A stretch of DNA of 64,000 nt from Neurospora crassa OR74A. Lineage: Eukaryota; Ascomycota; Sordariomycetes; Sordariales; Sordariaceae. Location of the stretch: the NCBI RefSeq assembly GCF_000182925.2, contig NC_026505.1, forward strand, positions 5,890,001 through 5,954,000, given 5' to 3'. Shown in pieces: positions 50,120 to 62,400 of the stretch. Positions within the stretch are counted from its first letter, which is position 1. Each line of letters begins with the position of its first letter. Under the pieces are notes generated by a model. It was given only the letters and a program-made list of their open reading frames with translations, searched no databases and had not been told where the DNA came from. A program made the position numbers and the translations under genes.

Positions 50120-52767
50120 ATGCCTACCAAAGTACAAGAGTCGTTTGTCATCCCCGGCGGCGCCCTCTACTCGGACTCAGCCGCCGACGGCCCCGAAATC
50201 GGTACCCTCGTTCTCGTCGTGGATCGCGCAAAGAACCTGCCCAACCTCAAGACCATTGGCAAGCAGGACCCCTACTGTGCTGCACGTCTGGGAAAGGAAG
50301 CAAAGAAGACCACTACCGACATCCGCGGCGGCCAGACCCCCAGATGGTACGTTGCTGCATATTCCCCCAGGGCACCAATCACGTCTAACACGCATGTTAC
50401 AGGGACCAGGAGCTCCGATTCACTGTCCACGACTCCCCCGATTACTACCAGCTCAAGCTGTCTCTACTCACCGACGACAAGAAAAGCGAGTTGATTGGCG
50501 AAACATGGGTCGATCTCGGAGGCGTCATCGTGCCCGGCGGCGGTCAGAGCGACGACTGGCACCAGCTACAGTCTAGAGGCAAGTACGCTGGCGAGGTCCG
50601 CGTAGAGATCACCTTTTACGATAACCGACCGAGACCTGAAAAGTCCGCCGTAAAGCAACGACAGCAACATCCCGTCGAGCAACACATTCCTTCAGCCATG
50701 GTACCCGGTCCCGGGCCGAGAGGCGTGCCCAAACGCCGTCCACTGCCAGCACCATCTGTCCAAGGCGGAGATGGCCCTTATATTCCAAGCCAATCAGCCC
50801 TTCAGCAACTCGAGTACAACAACCCTCATGCTGCGCGCTACCAACAACAGCCGCAGCAGCACCCATATCGCACCCCTCCACAATATCAACAACCTAGTCA
50901 GTACGACCTCCCTTCGTTAGACGACGGCCCAAGAAGCTTCGAAGGCGACCGCCCTCCACCTCCCCCGGCTCACCGAATTCGAAACGGCAACAATGCCCCA
51001 GCCACAAACGGTTACCAAAACGGCTATGATGCGTCTGGAAATGTAATGCCACCCAACATGCGGCAAGACGTCCTCAGAAACGAGGCCCATCGCCAAACAG
51101 GCTCGATAGCTTACCCGGGACGCCCGCAGTACAGGGGTTATGACTCGGCCCCTGCGGCTCCTCTACGGAACTCCTCCGCATTGGACATGAACCACGACCC
51201 CTACGATCTTCCCGATGTTCTGGTTCCCGGATCGGCTAATGGCCCAATGCGAGGCCGGACGGGACACGCACAAGCCAACGGAGACCAATACCGACGACCG
51301 GATCCTGGCGGCCATGGGATGGCGTATGCTAGACACTCTGAGAGTTCCTTGTCACACTATCCTTCGCAAAATGACCAGAGAGGCCAGTCGTATCAGGCTG
51401 GGTTTGAAGACCATACCGACAGCTATCAACCGCCTCCGGTGCCTGTTTCTTTGGTCCCCGGCATCGATCCCAGTATCGCCCAGGAGATCACAGAGCGCGT
51501 GTACCAAGACAAGAACCCAAAACGATACACTCACCCCATAGACACGCAAGTTGGAAACAATTACCAGCAATATCCTCGTGACCACTCCCCAGTTCCCCCA
51601 CATCAACCACCTGTTCCACAACATCCTCAGAGCAGAAGCCCTGGCGGCTACCAGGACATACCCACACCAATTACTCCTAACCACAATGTCGCCATGAACC
51701 AGCGCTCTTACTCTCCCAACCCACCAGTGCGCCGAGACCCAAGCCCACTGCCAAGTCGTAGCCCCAACCCACATCAACAAACCATCAAGCGCAAATCCGT
51801 CAGTCCTGCCCCGCCTCCTGTCGAAGAGCGCCGCCTTTCTGGCATCCCATTTGGTCCCGATTCTTACAACGCCCTCAACCCCGCCGTTTCTGACAACATC
51901 GGCCGCGCCGATTACAACGAAGCGAGCGGCAAGATCATAACCCACGACGGCAAGGAAGTTGACCCCTCTGACCATCTTCCCATGGAAACATGGGCTCCCG
52001 AGCCTGAACCCAAGAAGAGCACTACTCCGCCAAACTCCTCTCATGGCTCGCGGCCCCCTCTGTCCGGCGCTCATGCCATGCCCGGTCATCAGGTGACTCC
52101 ACGCTCTCGTCCGGGTACCAGTGCTGGCGGTGAGAGACCACGGTCTATGCACGAGCAGCATCAACGCATTACACCGCCCGCGTCTCCCTCGGTAGCTGGT
52201 ACGGTGAGCAGTAGGAATAGGTTGCAGAAACGTAACCATAGAAACACCATCACCGCAGCTGGACCGATGGGCATGGGTCAGCCGGGTTTTAACAGAAGCA
52301 GCGATAACGTCAGCTACCCCCCTTCTTCTTCTTCTTCACAGCAGGATAACTTTACGCCAAGGTCCCTTTCGCGAGCGTCGACCTTTGACTATTATGGGGC
52401 CCAGCATGGCAACGCCCCAGGAGGTCCCGTATATGGCGGCCACAGCCCCGGTGCTGCTCCCCGAGGCGTCCCACCGGTGCCAGCCAAGGTACCGCTTTCA
52501 CTACCCTCGACTATAGGACCAGCTGGCGGTGGACTGACCATGAGTGGCGCGTTGCAGTTGCATAGTAGTAGTCTTACCAGAAGGGGGGCTGCGCCGATGG
52601 GAGTGGATGAGTGGGGAGGGATGACTGGTGGAGGGGTAGGAGGTGGGTATGGAGGTATGGGAGGTGGAAGCTTGGAAGAGGAGTTGTCCAAGATTGATAT
52701 TGGCACGGGAAGATCGAGGAGGTTTACAGTCAAGGGGCCGTCGGGAGGACGGTTTAGGGGGTTTTAA
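50120..52767 (+). CDS. C2-domain protein with proline-rich tail (Inn1/Fic1-like ingression protein)
   Basis: Two exons (50120-50346, 50403-52767) give 863 residues. The C2 domain spans about 25-150, with G-T-L-V-L-V-V-D-R-A-K-N-L-P, K-Q-D-P-Y-C and W-D-Q-E-L-R-F landmarks; the intron falls within it at the W-D codon. C2 domains bind membrane lipid, often with Ca2+. The rest is disordered: Pro, Gln, Ser and Tyr-rich with P-P-P-P-A and P-P-V-P segments that could bind SH3 domains, ending in a Gly-rich stretch (about 805-835) and basic tail. An N-terminal C2 plus a proline-rich tail is the layout of Inn1 (yeast) and Fic1 (fission yeast), which link the cytokinetic ring to the membrane during septum formation. 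A septation role is inference. Confidence 0.82.
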
Positions 52768-53880
52768 TTAGGGCTACCCCTGTTGCCGGCTGTAGGCTGT
52801 AGGTGGGGAATAAGCAACATCGTCTCTGGTAGACGAGGCAGCATCATGATTGTCGAGACAAAAGAAAGAAAAAGGGGAAGATGTTACCCGAGTGCAACAG
52901 CATGAGCGGCATGAAAAGCATCAGCATGAAACGAGCAGGGTTCTCGTTTGTTCGAATGTCAAGGAGGAAGCATTGATTGCATCTGTTTGTAAACAATAAG
53001 AGGGAGAGAAGCACGGATACAGGGATGGATATGGACATGGAAATAATAAGGAAATGGAAGGAAATGGAACGGGATCTGGCTAGACTCGGGAGTAGGCGTT
53101 GGTTGGATGGGACGGGATGGGATGGGATGGGAACTTTGTACTTGGACAGTGACATGAATCGAATAACATGAAGCAACCGATATATCTCCCGAATTTTTGT
53201 GGCCATGATCATAATATCTTGACTTGTTCCAGCTCGTCATTAGTATGTTCTCCTCAGTTGGAACTTAGAAGAAGAGGAAGAAAAAATAAAAATAAAAAAC
53301 AGACAAAGACTTTGACCGAACGAAGAGACGAAGCCAAGTGTTCTGATCCGGTCAGGTCAGAGCAGTAGAGTAAAGCAAAGTAGAGTAAAGCAGACCAGAC
53401 CAGAGTTGAGAAGGGCAGGACGTGAATGTCCCGAGACAGACAGCCCTGAGCCCCAACTCTCCGTGAGCAATCTAGTTCTCGTCTAGAGTACCCTAGGAGG
53501 TAGTCTGGTCCTGACTAGGTAAGGATGATTGATCACCATAAGCTATATGGACAAAACCGACCAAATTTCGAGGAAGAGATGATGATGAACTTTAGACTGA
53601 TAACGAAAACTACCTACCTAGTAAACCCTCTCTCTTCCTTAAATCCAAACTAATGGAACCAAGTAAACCCTCTCTCTCTCTCTCTTTCTTGAATCCAAAC
53701 TGCCCGGTTGTTTCCTACCTATGGTAGGTGGTCCATGTTTCCTACCTAGGTACCTACCTACCTACCTGGGTATTTTCAACAAAGATTGATGATCCTTCGA
53801 GGAGGACTCAGGGATTTGCCGGGCATGATGCGTGCGCCTTAGGTTGCCGCCTGCGCCAACGGGCCAGCGGCCAGCGCGTG

Positions 53881-53936
53881 AACCTACCTACCTACCTACC
53901 TACCTATTTTGGTAGCTAAGGTAGGTAGGTAGGTTA
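53881..53936. repeat. TACC/GGTA inverted repeat (hairpin-forming)
   Basis: AACCTACCTACCTACC (53881 onward) is the reverse complement of GGTAGGTAGGTAGGTT near 53921-53936. The arms are 16 bp, perfect, with a short spacer that includes further TACC units. A similar TACC run occurs at about 53750-53766. Confidence 0.8.
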
Positions 53937-54012
53937 GGTAGTGTACAGCAGCCCTTCCCTTTTCGCCTTCCATCTTCTTTTCCATCATTTCATAGAACGA
54001 ACTCTAAATAGT

Positions 54013-54081
54013 TGAGTGAGTGAGTGAGTGAGTGAGTGAGTGAGTGAGCTGGGCCCAAGGGGGGGGGGGGGGGGGGGGGGG
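54013..54081. repeat. GAGT microsatellite followed by G23 homopolymer
   Basis: About nine tandem GAGT units (54013-54048) are followed by 23 consecutive G residues (54059-54081). Such tracts can fold into G-quadruplexes and tend to change length by slippage. Confidence 0.85.
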
Positions 54082-54324
54082 ACACACATAGCCCATACGT
54101 AGGTAACTTGACTTGACCCCTTGGACAGGGGCACATCTATGTAAAGGGTAGGTAGGTAACTTGAATATGATTAGGTATATACCGGTTCACCCGTATTATT
54201 ATTCCCGTTTGGGAAGATGGGTAGTAGAGTTGTCGGTTGTTGGTTCCAGTCCTGTACGGGCCCCCCCTTTGTCTTAGGTAGGTATCCTCGGCGGCTTTTG
54301 GTTAGGGTGGGGTGTGCTTCTGGG

Positions 54325-54362
<38 letters not shown>
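54325..54362. repeat. (AT)n(GT)n compound dinucleotide repeat
   Basis: Nine AT units run directly into about ten GT units. It is a compound microsatellite in the spacer. Confidence 0.85.
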
Positions 54363-57300
54363 AAGTAAGTCTATTTTCTTTTTTTCTTCCTCTTTTCGTT
54401 TTTCTTTTTTTTTTTTTTTTCTTCAAGTTGCTTACCTCTAGAGGTAAGTTTCTCTTTAAGACTGTGACCATTGAAGAACCATGCGCCAATCAATTCTTCA
54501 CTGGAGAGGCGCGTGCGTGGTCCATCATCATCATCATCATCATTCCATAACCCAACCCATTCCATCTGTGTCATAACAATCCCCAAACCATGACTAGGTT
54601 GAGATAACCGGCCACTAAGCCAAAGCAGCAAAAAAAAAAAAAAAAAAAGAAAAAAAAAAGAAAAAAAAAAAGCGGCACTGGAAGGACCTAGAGAACACAT
54701 GCTCAGCGTAGCTCTATCAGATCAAACATGGAAGTGGACCATAAAAAAAAAAGCCTACTGTGCCTGCCCTGCACGATCTTGAGTCTGGCTCCATTCACGT
54801 TTTTCTTTGCTTAGGCTGTGCTGGTACATACCTCTAACATTGAAAGCGGCGTTGATCTTGGTCTTGACATTGACACCTCAACCTTGTCCTGACCACATCT
54901 GTCCTCTTCCTTGACCGACACCGATCATATTCTACCTTACCTAGTACCTACTCTATCATGAAATTACAATCACGGGGTTCATCGTGAAGTGTCTGGCCTT
55001 TTGGAATGAACCCAAACCTGCAGGAACTTGAGACATATTCCGTCCTATTCTTCAAACTGCCCGGGGAGAGGAGAAATCTTCGCGGTGTAGTGGGGGACTT
55101 TAGGATCCCTCTCATCATTCAAGTCTTAAGAAGGAGGAGGAGGAGAGGGGATTGCGCAGCTATGGTTTGGGGGGGTTGAATTTCGAGGTTCTCGAGGCCG
55201 GCGATTCCGTGTAATGGTCGTCTAAGTGAGGTGCCGAGTTATTGGCGTAGGTCGGTCAGGAGGTTTTGGCTGGTTTTGAGCTTTGGACGACTCTGATGGG
55301 TCGTGGTGCGTGAAGACTGGGAGAGGTCATTCATTGGTTTGGGGAAAGGGAGTGGAGAAGAATTGCAAGTGAAGAAGCTCGCAAGAGCTGGCCGGAGTGA
55401 AAAAGCGGCGAGGGAGAAGTGGTTTCATGCTTGTCCATTCACGCTTTTTTGTTTCTTTTGATACTTAGGTAGTCTTTGATGGGTGGAAGGGGCTGGATTG
55501 GATGATAGCAAAAGGGGTTAGGGAGGTCAAGGGAGATGTTTGGTGAAACGAAGTATCGAGAGTTGTTATGAGAGCCGCCGTCGAGGGATTCTAGGTAGGT
55601 AGAGGTGTTAGCCCGGGGGTTCTGTCGAACTAAAGAGCGACGAGGCTTGCAACGCGGGTCAGCTGCAAGCCCACCCACCGATTACCAACCGACCAAGTCC
55701 ACAGCCGCGCAACCGAGAAGGAAGTGAAAGTCACAGAACCAGGAGGACCATCAAGGGAACCATGGCTTCCCACGCATGCAACCCCTTGTCTCTGGTTTCC
55801 GTAATATTTACTGCATCTCCCCTTAAGCAGCGAGAGCCCGTGCGAGGGTTCCTGGGAAGAAGGCATTGAAGCCACCAATTACTAGCAACAACAACAACAA
55901 CAAACTAACCGAGTAAGTTCACAAGCGTACCTAGAGTAAGCTGAACGAAACAAAAAGGGTTCTCAATCGACGATAGCGATGCAGTCCACGCAGGTGTCAC
56001 CTGTCTTTCCTTCCGCTGTTTCAAAGTTGAAACTCTTTCACGCTTGGCTTACTGGATTGATGATGGTCAATGGCTGGTAAGGGGACAAGCCCATAAGTAA
56101 GAGAACAGGGGGGATAGCCAAGAAAAGAAGAATAGTTGGAGGGACCTTAGAGTATTCCCGAGGAGTCGGTGGACCGTCGACCACAACAAACGCTGGTACT
56201 CTTGCCTTTTCTTTTGGGGTGTCTTCGTTTTGTTGCTTGTCTGCTGGCTGCTGGCTGCTGGCTGCTCCATGTTGGAACTCGGCTCTCAGCTCAAATGACC
56301 TCGGCCAACCTCGACGACCTCAGACTTTTCTCATTGACAACCTCAAACTCCCTCGGACTTCCTCAGCCTACTTCTGCTTCTGCTTCTGCTTCTGCTTTGA
56401 CCGCCTCGAACTGATCATGAACAGATCAAAGTCGCGTTGGACCATCGTTCCCAGTTGAATCCTGCATCCGTTGACTATCGGCCGTTGCTCGTGAAACGGT
56501 TAATCATCGTTGTGGACCGCTGGTTGATTATTGATTGTTCATTGTTGATCATCCGATGATACAAGTTGATCCCTTTGTCGAGCCATCTCGGAATCGCAAA
56601 CACACCACCAGGCATCGCATAGATCAAGAGACATCGCGTCAGCCGCATCGTCAGAGATGGTGGTGGCGGTTCGAGTCGAGATGAAGTGGCTACCTCTATG
56701 GTTACTTCATCACTGGCTTTTTTTTTTAATAATTTAAAAAATTTAGGGGGGGTGAAGGGGAGCAGAGCACGCATAGGGATTAGTGGGGAAGGAAGGAACG
56801 ACTGAACGAAGGAACGAAGGAAGAAAGACAAGAGGAAGGAAAAACAAAAAGCCAGTGTGCAGTAGACAAGCATTTCATCAGAAAGGAGAACGAATGGAGG
56901 TATCACATGAAGTTTTGTATTATGACGGTATCAGATAGCCTCGATTGGTGGTGGTGTGGGATATCGTGTTGTTCCTGAGACAGATTGACAGATTGATATG
57001 TGCCCAGGGCATGTGTGTTTCATGTGGCGTGGCAGGTATCGAGGGTCGAGTGGCTAAGTGATTGCTGATCTTGGAGTAGTCATCGGAAAGAACCCAACAA
57101 AATCCCAGATATAGGTGGTGACGGTAGACATGATGTGAAGAGAAGGAGTTCCAGAGGAGACGCTTGGGGGTATGATCATGAACTGGTCGGCTGGAAGGAC
57201 ACACGTAGCTGCGGTAAGGAAGACGTTGGCGGGAGGATAAAACGAATGAAAAAGTGGACAAGGACGGCAATAAGAGTTTGAAGGCTGAGGATGGCTTTTG

Positions 57301-58659
57301 TTGATGCTGTTTCGTAGAGTCTGGGTGGTGGTAACCCGATGTATGGGGGGGAAGGCAAAGAGGGTAGGTAGCGAAGACGGTCGCGAGGACGAAGGCGGAG
57401 ATATGCTGGACCGAAGATATTGGGTATGACGAATGTGAAGGTGTTGATATGTTGATGTGGTGTGTTGGTATGCTGAGATGTTGATGGAAGGCGGTGTTAG
57501 GCATCGTGACGAAGTTTTGAAGGAGGATTGTGCTTTGGAGAGAGAGAGAGAGAGAGAGAGGATGATGGGAAAAGAAGAGAGGACCAATATTTGAGAGGGG
57601 AAGCTGGTTCTAATATCCTCTCAGTCCCAGCTGAAGGCGAGAACTCGCTCCGGGTTGCAAAGACCACATGGTCTGATTTTAACACGCATGTACCAAGCGA
57701 TCGGACACGGATGCAGATGTGGTGCATTTCCCACGAACAAACCTGGCTTCTACGCGAAGCAGCAAGGCAGAAAAGCAGCGAAGATGCCCGAATACCTGAT
57801 ACCTCAACAAAAACAAAGAGGAAGTGATGAGATTGGAACTCGTGCAAGTGTGATGGAAGGATTAGGAGACCGAAGGGAGAGAATGCTGAATATCTTCATG
57901 AAGAAATGTCAGTTGACAGCGATCCATTTGTTAAGCTGGGGAATGATGGGTAGAAGACAAGGCATCTCGAATGGTCGGCTCGATTCTTCCAGTCGCTCCG
58001 TTCAAAGCTGACAGTCAGGTCGCGTGCACAAAAGAATGACCGAGAACCTCGAACACTGTTGATTGCGGGGTGACTGTCGCCTTCAAGTAATGCACAATCA
58101 TCTGAAAAGTCACAACCAAGAAATGGAGTTCCATATGAGATGCAATGCGATGTAAAGGCTACGTGTGGCCAACAAAGCCACTGAGGACCAGCTGATGAGT
58201 CAAAGGGGATTGGGGAAGAAAAGGGCAGGAAACAGAAGCACAAGAGACAAGCTGGAGAGACGCAGAACAAGCAAGATGTGAGGGGATTGCGACGTGAAGG
58301 TATAAATCAGATTAAGTATCTAAAGCGTGGGTATTTAACGAGAGAGAGAGAGAGATCTAAAGGTGCGAGAGCACAAGGTATAAACGATTGAACCCTGAAG
58401 AAAGAACAAGAAGAGAAAAATGCAGATGCTGCCACCGACCACCCGAACCAAAGCCCAAACCAGAACGCCGTCGTAGTCCAAAAGACAGAAGTTGAAGGAC
58501 AAAAAAAAAACAACGTCCCACCGTGTCCAAACTCCTTTTGATCATCAATAAACAAGATTAAAAGCCCGACTTGACTTGCTCAAGTCCTCTCCCGCTCATC
58601 GACCATTCCATCATAAACCATACCCTCCCCCGCCTTGAAATTCTTCATCAAGCAACACT

Positions 58660-59464
58660 CTACTCCTCATAAAACCAGTAAAAAGCCGTATACGGGACAC
58701 TCTGCACCCCCGTCCCCGCAACAGCACACCCCTCGGCATCACCTCCCGCCGTCAAAACCCTATAAACCAAATTCACCCCTTTGCTCTCCCCCTTCTTACT
58801 ATCCGTCAACCTCAACCACGCCACCGCGCCCGTATCCAACACGCCCTTATCCGCATCCTTGGGCGCATTGACATTCCCGCCCTTGACCACGCTCGCTTTG
58901 AGTCCCGAGGCATCCAGGTCAAACATGGGCGTGCCAGTCGAGTCAAAAAAATGATGACCCGCGTACTTGAAAGATGGGTAGTCGGCTAGTCCTTTGAGGT
59001 CGTTGTGCGCAGGGAAGGGGGACGTGGTGTCGGCGGAGTAAGAAGAGTTGGAGGGGCGGTTGAGAGGGACAGGGCGGTCCCAGAGAAGGAGATGGGGGAG
59101 GGAGTTGAAGGCGTCTGATGACAAGGCGGTCTTGGAGAGACCTGGGTAGACGGTGGTGGCGTCGTAGAGAACGGCGAGAGCACCGGTTGCGGAGGGGGTG
59201 GCATCGGAGGCGCTGCAGGTGTAGTTTTGGATGCCGTGGCCGAGGGCAATTTTCTTGAGGCGGGCTGCGGGGGAGGGACCTTGGAGGTTGTCGCCTGGAC
59301 AAAATGAGTTAGGGGTGGTTGGGGAATGAGGGAGATGAGTGAAGAGTAAACTAACCTCCTGTGCTGGGAAGAGTTGGGGTTAGGGATTTGCAGGGTCCCT
59401 TTGTGGGAGCAGCGTATGCTATTGTTGTGAAGGCAGCAAGCAGAAGGCTCTTTGTGGAGACCAT
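58660..59464 (-). CDS. Secreted DUF3455 protein
   Basis: Two exons (59356-59464, 58660-59294; intron 59295-59355) give 247 residues. An N-terminal signal peptide is visible: M-V-S-T-K then a hydrophobic core ending in A-Y-A, with likely cleavage before A-P at about residue 19. The mature part has I-A-L-G-H-G-I-Q-N-Y-T-C, the hallmark of the DUF3455 family (PF11937; many fungal members are mislabelled malate dehydrogenase), then Y-P-x-F and H-H-F-F-D motifs and a C-terminal Y-x-A-F-Y-W-F-Y. N-Y-T and N-S-S are possible N-glycosylation sites. The function is unknown; abundant small secreted proteins of this family are common in ascomycetes. Confidence 0.85.
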
Positions 59465-62400
59465 TTTGTCTGATGTGTGTGTGTGTGTGAGAGAGAGAAC
59501 TGGAGGAAATCGTGAAGTGATTCTCGAGTGTGGCGGAGGAAGCGAGTATTAAAGCTTCTGGAAGGCCTGACCAAAGGGATAAGAATCGAGAGGCGTAGAA
59601 AAGACAAGACTGAGACGGATGATCATGACTCCAAAAAAAGTAGAGACGAAAAAAATGGCAGGCTTCCAAAGTATAAATGGTAACAAGCGAGGCAGAGACT
59701 AGACTAGACTGAGTGTGAGTGTGAATGGATGGTGTGGGCCGGGGCCGGATCTGTGGCCATGGACCGGGGATAATGTAATGGCATGGACACGGGTCAGAAC
59801 GTGGCTGTCTAAGCACGGCCGTTGTCCGCTGACCTGGACAAGGGCGCGGCCCAGGGTCAGGGACCGGGGCAAGATTGTATGTACTGTGGAAAAGCAAACA
59901 TGGAGGTCCAGTGTTCTAAGCAAGCAATCTGTAGAACCGGTTGAATGGGTCTGAAGGGGCTCTGACAGTGCTGTTTTGTCTTTCTGCAGGAGGAGAACAA
60001 CCGTGTAAGAGAACACAAAGTCCATTGCACTGGCAAGAGATATCGTGATGGTGATGCGCAGAAGATAGAGGAGAATTGACGAGGCCCATGCTCATATCTC
60101 ATGTCCCATGTAGTAGTATCGATACTATGCTAGGTAGCACGAGGGGAGATGGATGAGACAAGACAGAAGAGAAAGGCAATCTTGGGAGACGCTCGCCGCC
60201 CAGGCCGTCGTTTGTGAGTTAAGATGAAGGATCACAAAGGTATCCCTTTGCAAAGTGTACGTAGTACACTACTCAGCAAGCTCGAGGACGGGCTTCTTTT
60301 TTTCGCCGAGAGAATTGCGTCTAAAATCCGCAAGGGTGCATTGCATCCCACGCTAACCACCACCCTGGCAACCCCCCAAGACTTTACACGCCGTCGAGGT
60401 ACCTTGTATCCTGCATCCAAGATTGAGGCTTCAATATTGCAACCTATAATTCCCACGGCTGGCATGGGACCAAGGATGTGCACAAAGCAGCACAAGGCGT
60501 CTCTCCGGCAAGTATCCGCCGTGGTACGAATACGGGTGCAATGGTTCATTGTTGATACCTATTCGACGCGATGGTGCTGGTGGCCGCTCCTCAGTCCGCT
60601 GCTGTGTTTGTTTCGCAGTTTCGGTCGGGGTAAAAATGCCTTGGCTGTGTGTTCAAGGGCCAGTGGGAGATGATAGCGCTTGGCCGGGTCAATGGGCCTG
60701 ATGAGGTGGTGTATGTGGATGTAAATGAACTTGGCGGGCAAAATGCCAACCTCAAAGAAAACATCGGCAACTTTGCCGATTCTCTTGGACTGCGTATTGA
60801 CCACCTAGGTGGAACATTTTCAGAGTGAATCCCGAGACTAGGACGTGAATGATCTGATGAGACCTGCGGGCGCCGAAGCAAGAACCCGAGACATGTCTTT
60901 GACGACGGCTGGACGGCAGGACGGGTCGCTGGTATATTGACACGGTGCGGCAGCAATCATCATTGAGCTGGCAGAGATTTCTTGGGCAAAAAAAAAAGCA
61001 AGCGGATATCGGAATGGTGAAGAAGGAAAGTCACACTCGCTTTGACATTTGGTGGAAGGAGGACATGAGAGGTCGTTGCCGTGTTGTCCACTTTCGTTGT
61101 TCCCCAGCTCCACCAAGCAGATGCGCGGCTAACTCATTGAGCTTGGCAGATTTCTATCCCTTCTGATTGGTTATTCCGCAAAGGGAAAGGCTGGGATTAA
61201 CCCAATCTGTACCCGCTCAAAGCACTCGATTTAGCCCAGGTGTCCACCCTTGACGGCGCATCTTCCCATCTTCTCTTTCCTCTCGATTTGGGTATTTTTG
61301 GCACGGAAGAGAACGGCAACATGCTTCAGTTCATAATTCCAGCGACGGCCCGATGTTGTGCTCGTACGCAATCTTGGCTCGCCTGGCTGTCGGCCTCTGT
61401 CGGTCGGTTGCTTGTGACTCCTCGTCTGCGGGCGCAATTGTCATCCTCTAGTGTTATTGTCCTCACCACTACAACAACTTTCATCGCGACAATTCCAAGA
61501 TGATCATGGAGATGACAACACATTGTACCGCAATACAAATCTCGCAAAGGTGATGGCGAGAAAAGAATGAAACTGACCAAAGCTGTTAGGGCTGTTTCGT
61601 TTCCTCGCTTCTGCACGTTCTTCACGCCCCTGCGTTCAGTGCACGTTGCCGGCTGTCACGTCCGGCAAGGGTTCCATTTGCGTGGCTGTCGAGGTCGAGA
61701 ACGTCGTGTTTTCCCTTTTCCCTTGTCAATTGTTGCTTCAGTTGCCTTGCTTGCGTTCGGTCATCTCCTGTCCTCTCTCCCTGTCAGGCATCTCTCACAG
61801 TGAGAAATATCCCTCGACAAGGGATGCAAATCGCTTTCCACGCTGTCGGAATCCAACCCGGGGACATGTTTGCGAAATCCATTTCCCCCGAGTTCATCAC
61901 AAACGTCCAGGAGCACGACATGCACTTTTGCCCAGACATCACAGCTTCAGCCCATCTTTGAGAATTGACGGAATGTCACCTCTTGGCTTTGAGTCTCGAG
62001 ATCCCCAACCAGATCGCGTTTCAGCAGCTGGAGGGAGCACCACCACCACCCAAACCCCCCGCATTTGGGGCTGCCAAGACATGACGATAGCAAAAACGAT
62101 GACTGGACATCGCCAAAGACAGTCCAAGGTAGAATGGCATTTGCTGACCAGACTCGGCTATTTTCGACAAACCGTGACTACAGCAAAGCGCAGTTCGACG
62201 GCGCAGCGAATCTTTACCCAAGAGGCTCGAAATAGGCCCCCACCACCCAATACCCAACCCAAAAATCCTGTCTGACATACTACTTACCGACAGTATGTTT
62301 TGTGGCGCAACAGATTTGACCATGACAGGTCAAATTCTCATCAATACACCCAATGTCACCTGCGGCTTCGAAGACAACACACTGGATTAGTTGGTGATCT

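Larger units (their letters stand above)
52768..58659. other. Long repeat-rich spacer
   Basis: 5.9 kb with no gene I can support. It holds a TACC/GGTA inverted repeat (53881-53936), GAGT repeats (about 54013-54048), a G run of 23 (54059-54081), an AT then GT dinucleotide run (54325-54362), A/T homopolymers (54405-54420; about 54631-54670), ATC repeats near 54.53 kb, CAA repeats near 55.89 kb, a TTCTGC hexamer run (56371-56396) and GA repeats (57537-57560). Frames on the minus strand at 56.9-57.6 kb overlap in all three phases and are Ser/Pro/His-rich; I do not call them. Confidence 0.55.

Noticed and set aside
56920-57587. Overlapping minus-strand frames, Ser/Pro/His-rich
   Set aside because: Three phases are open over the same stretch and none shows a known motif, so low-complexity DNA is the simpler reading.
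60224-60673. 149-codon plus-strand frame starting ATG
   Set aside because: Opposing frames (60232-60549) of similar size exist, with no domain or splice support; I could not call it.
61646-62275. 209-codon plus-strand frame
   Set aside because: It begins at a non-ATG codon; composition is Pro/Arg/Thr-rich with opposing frames, and no family match is seen.
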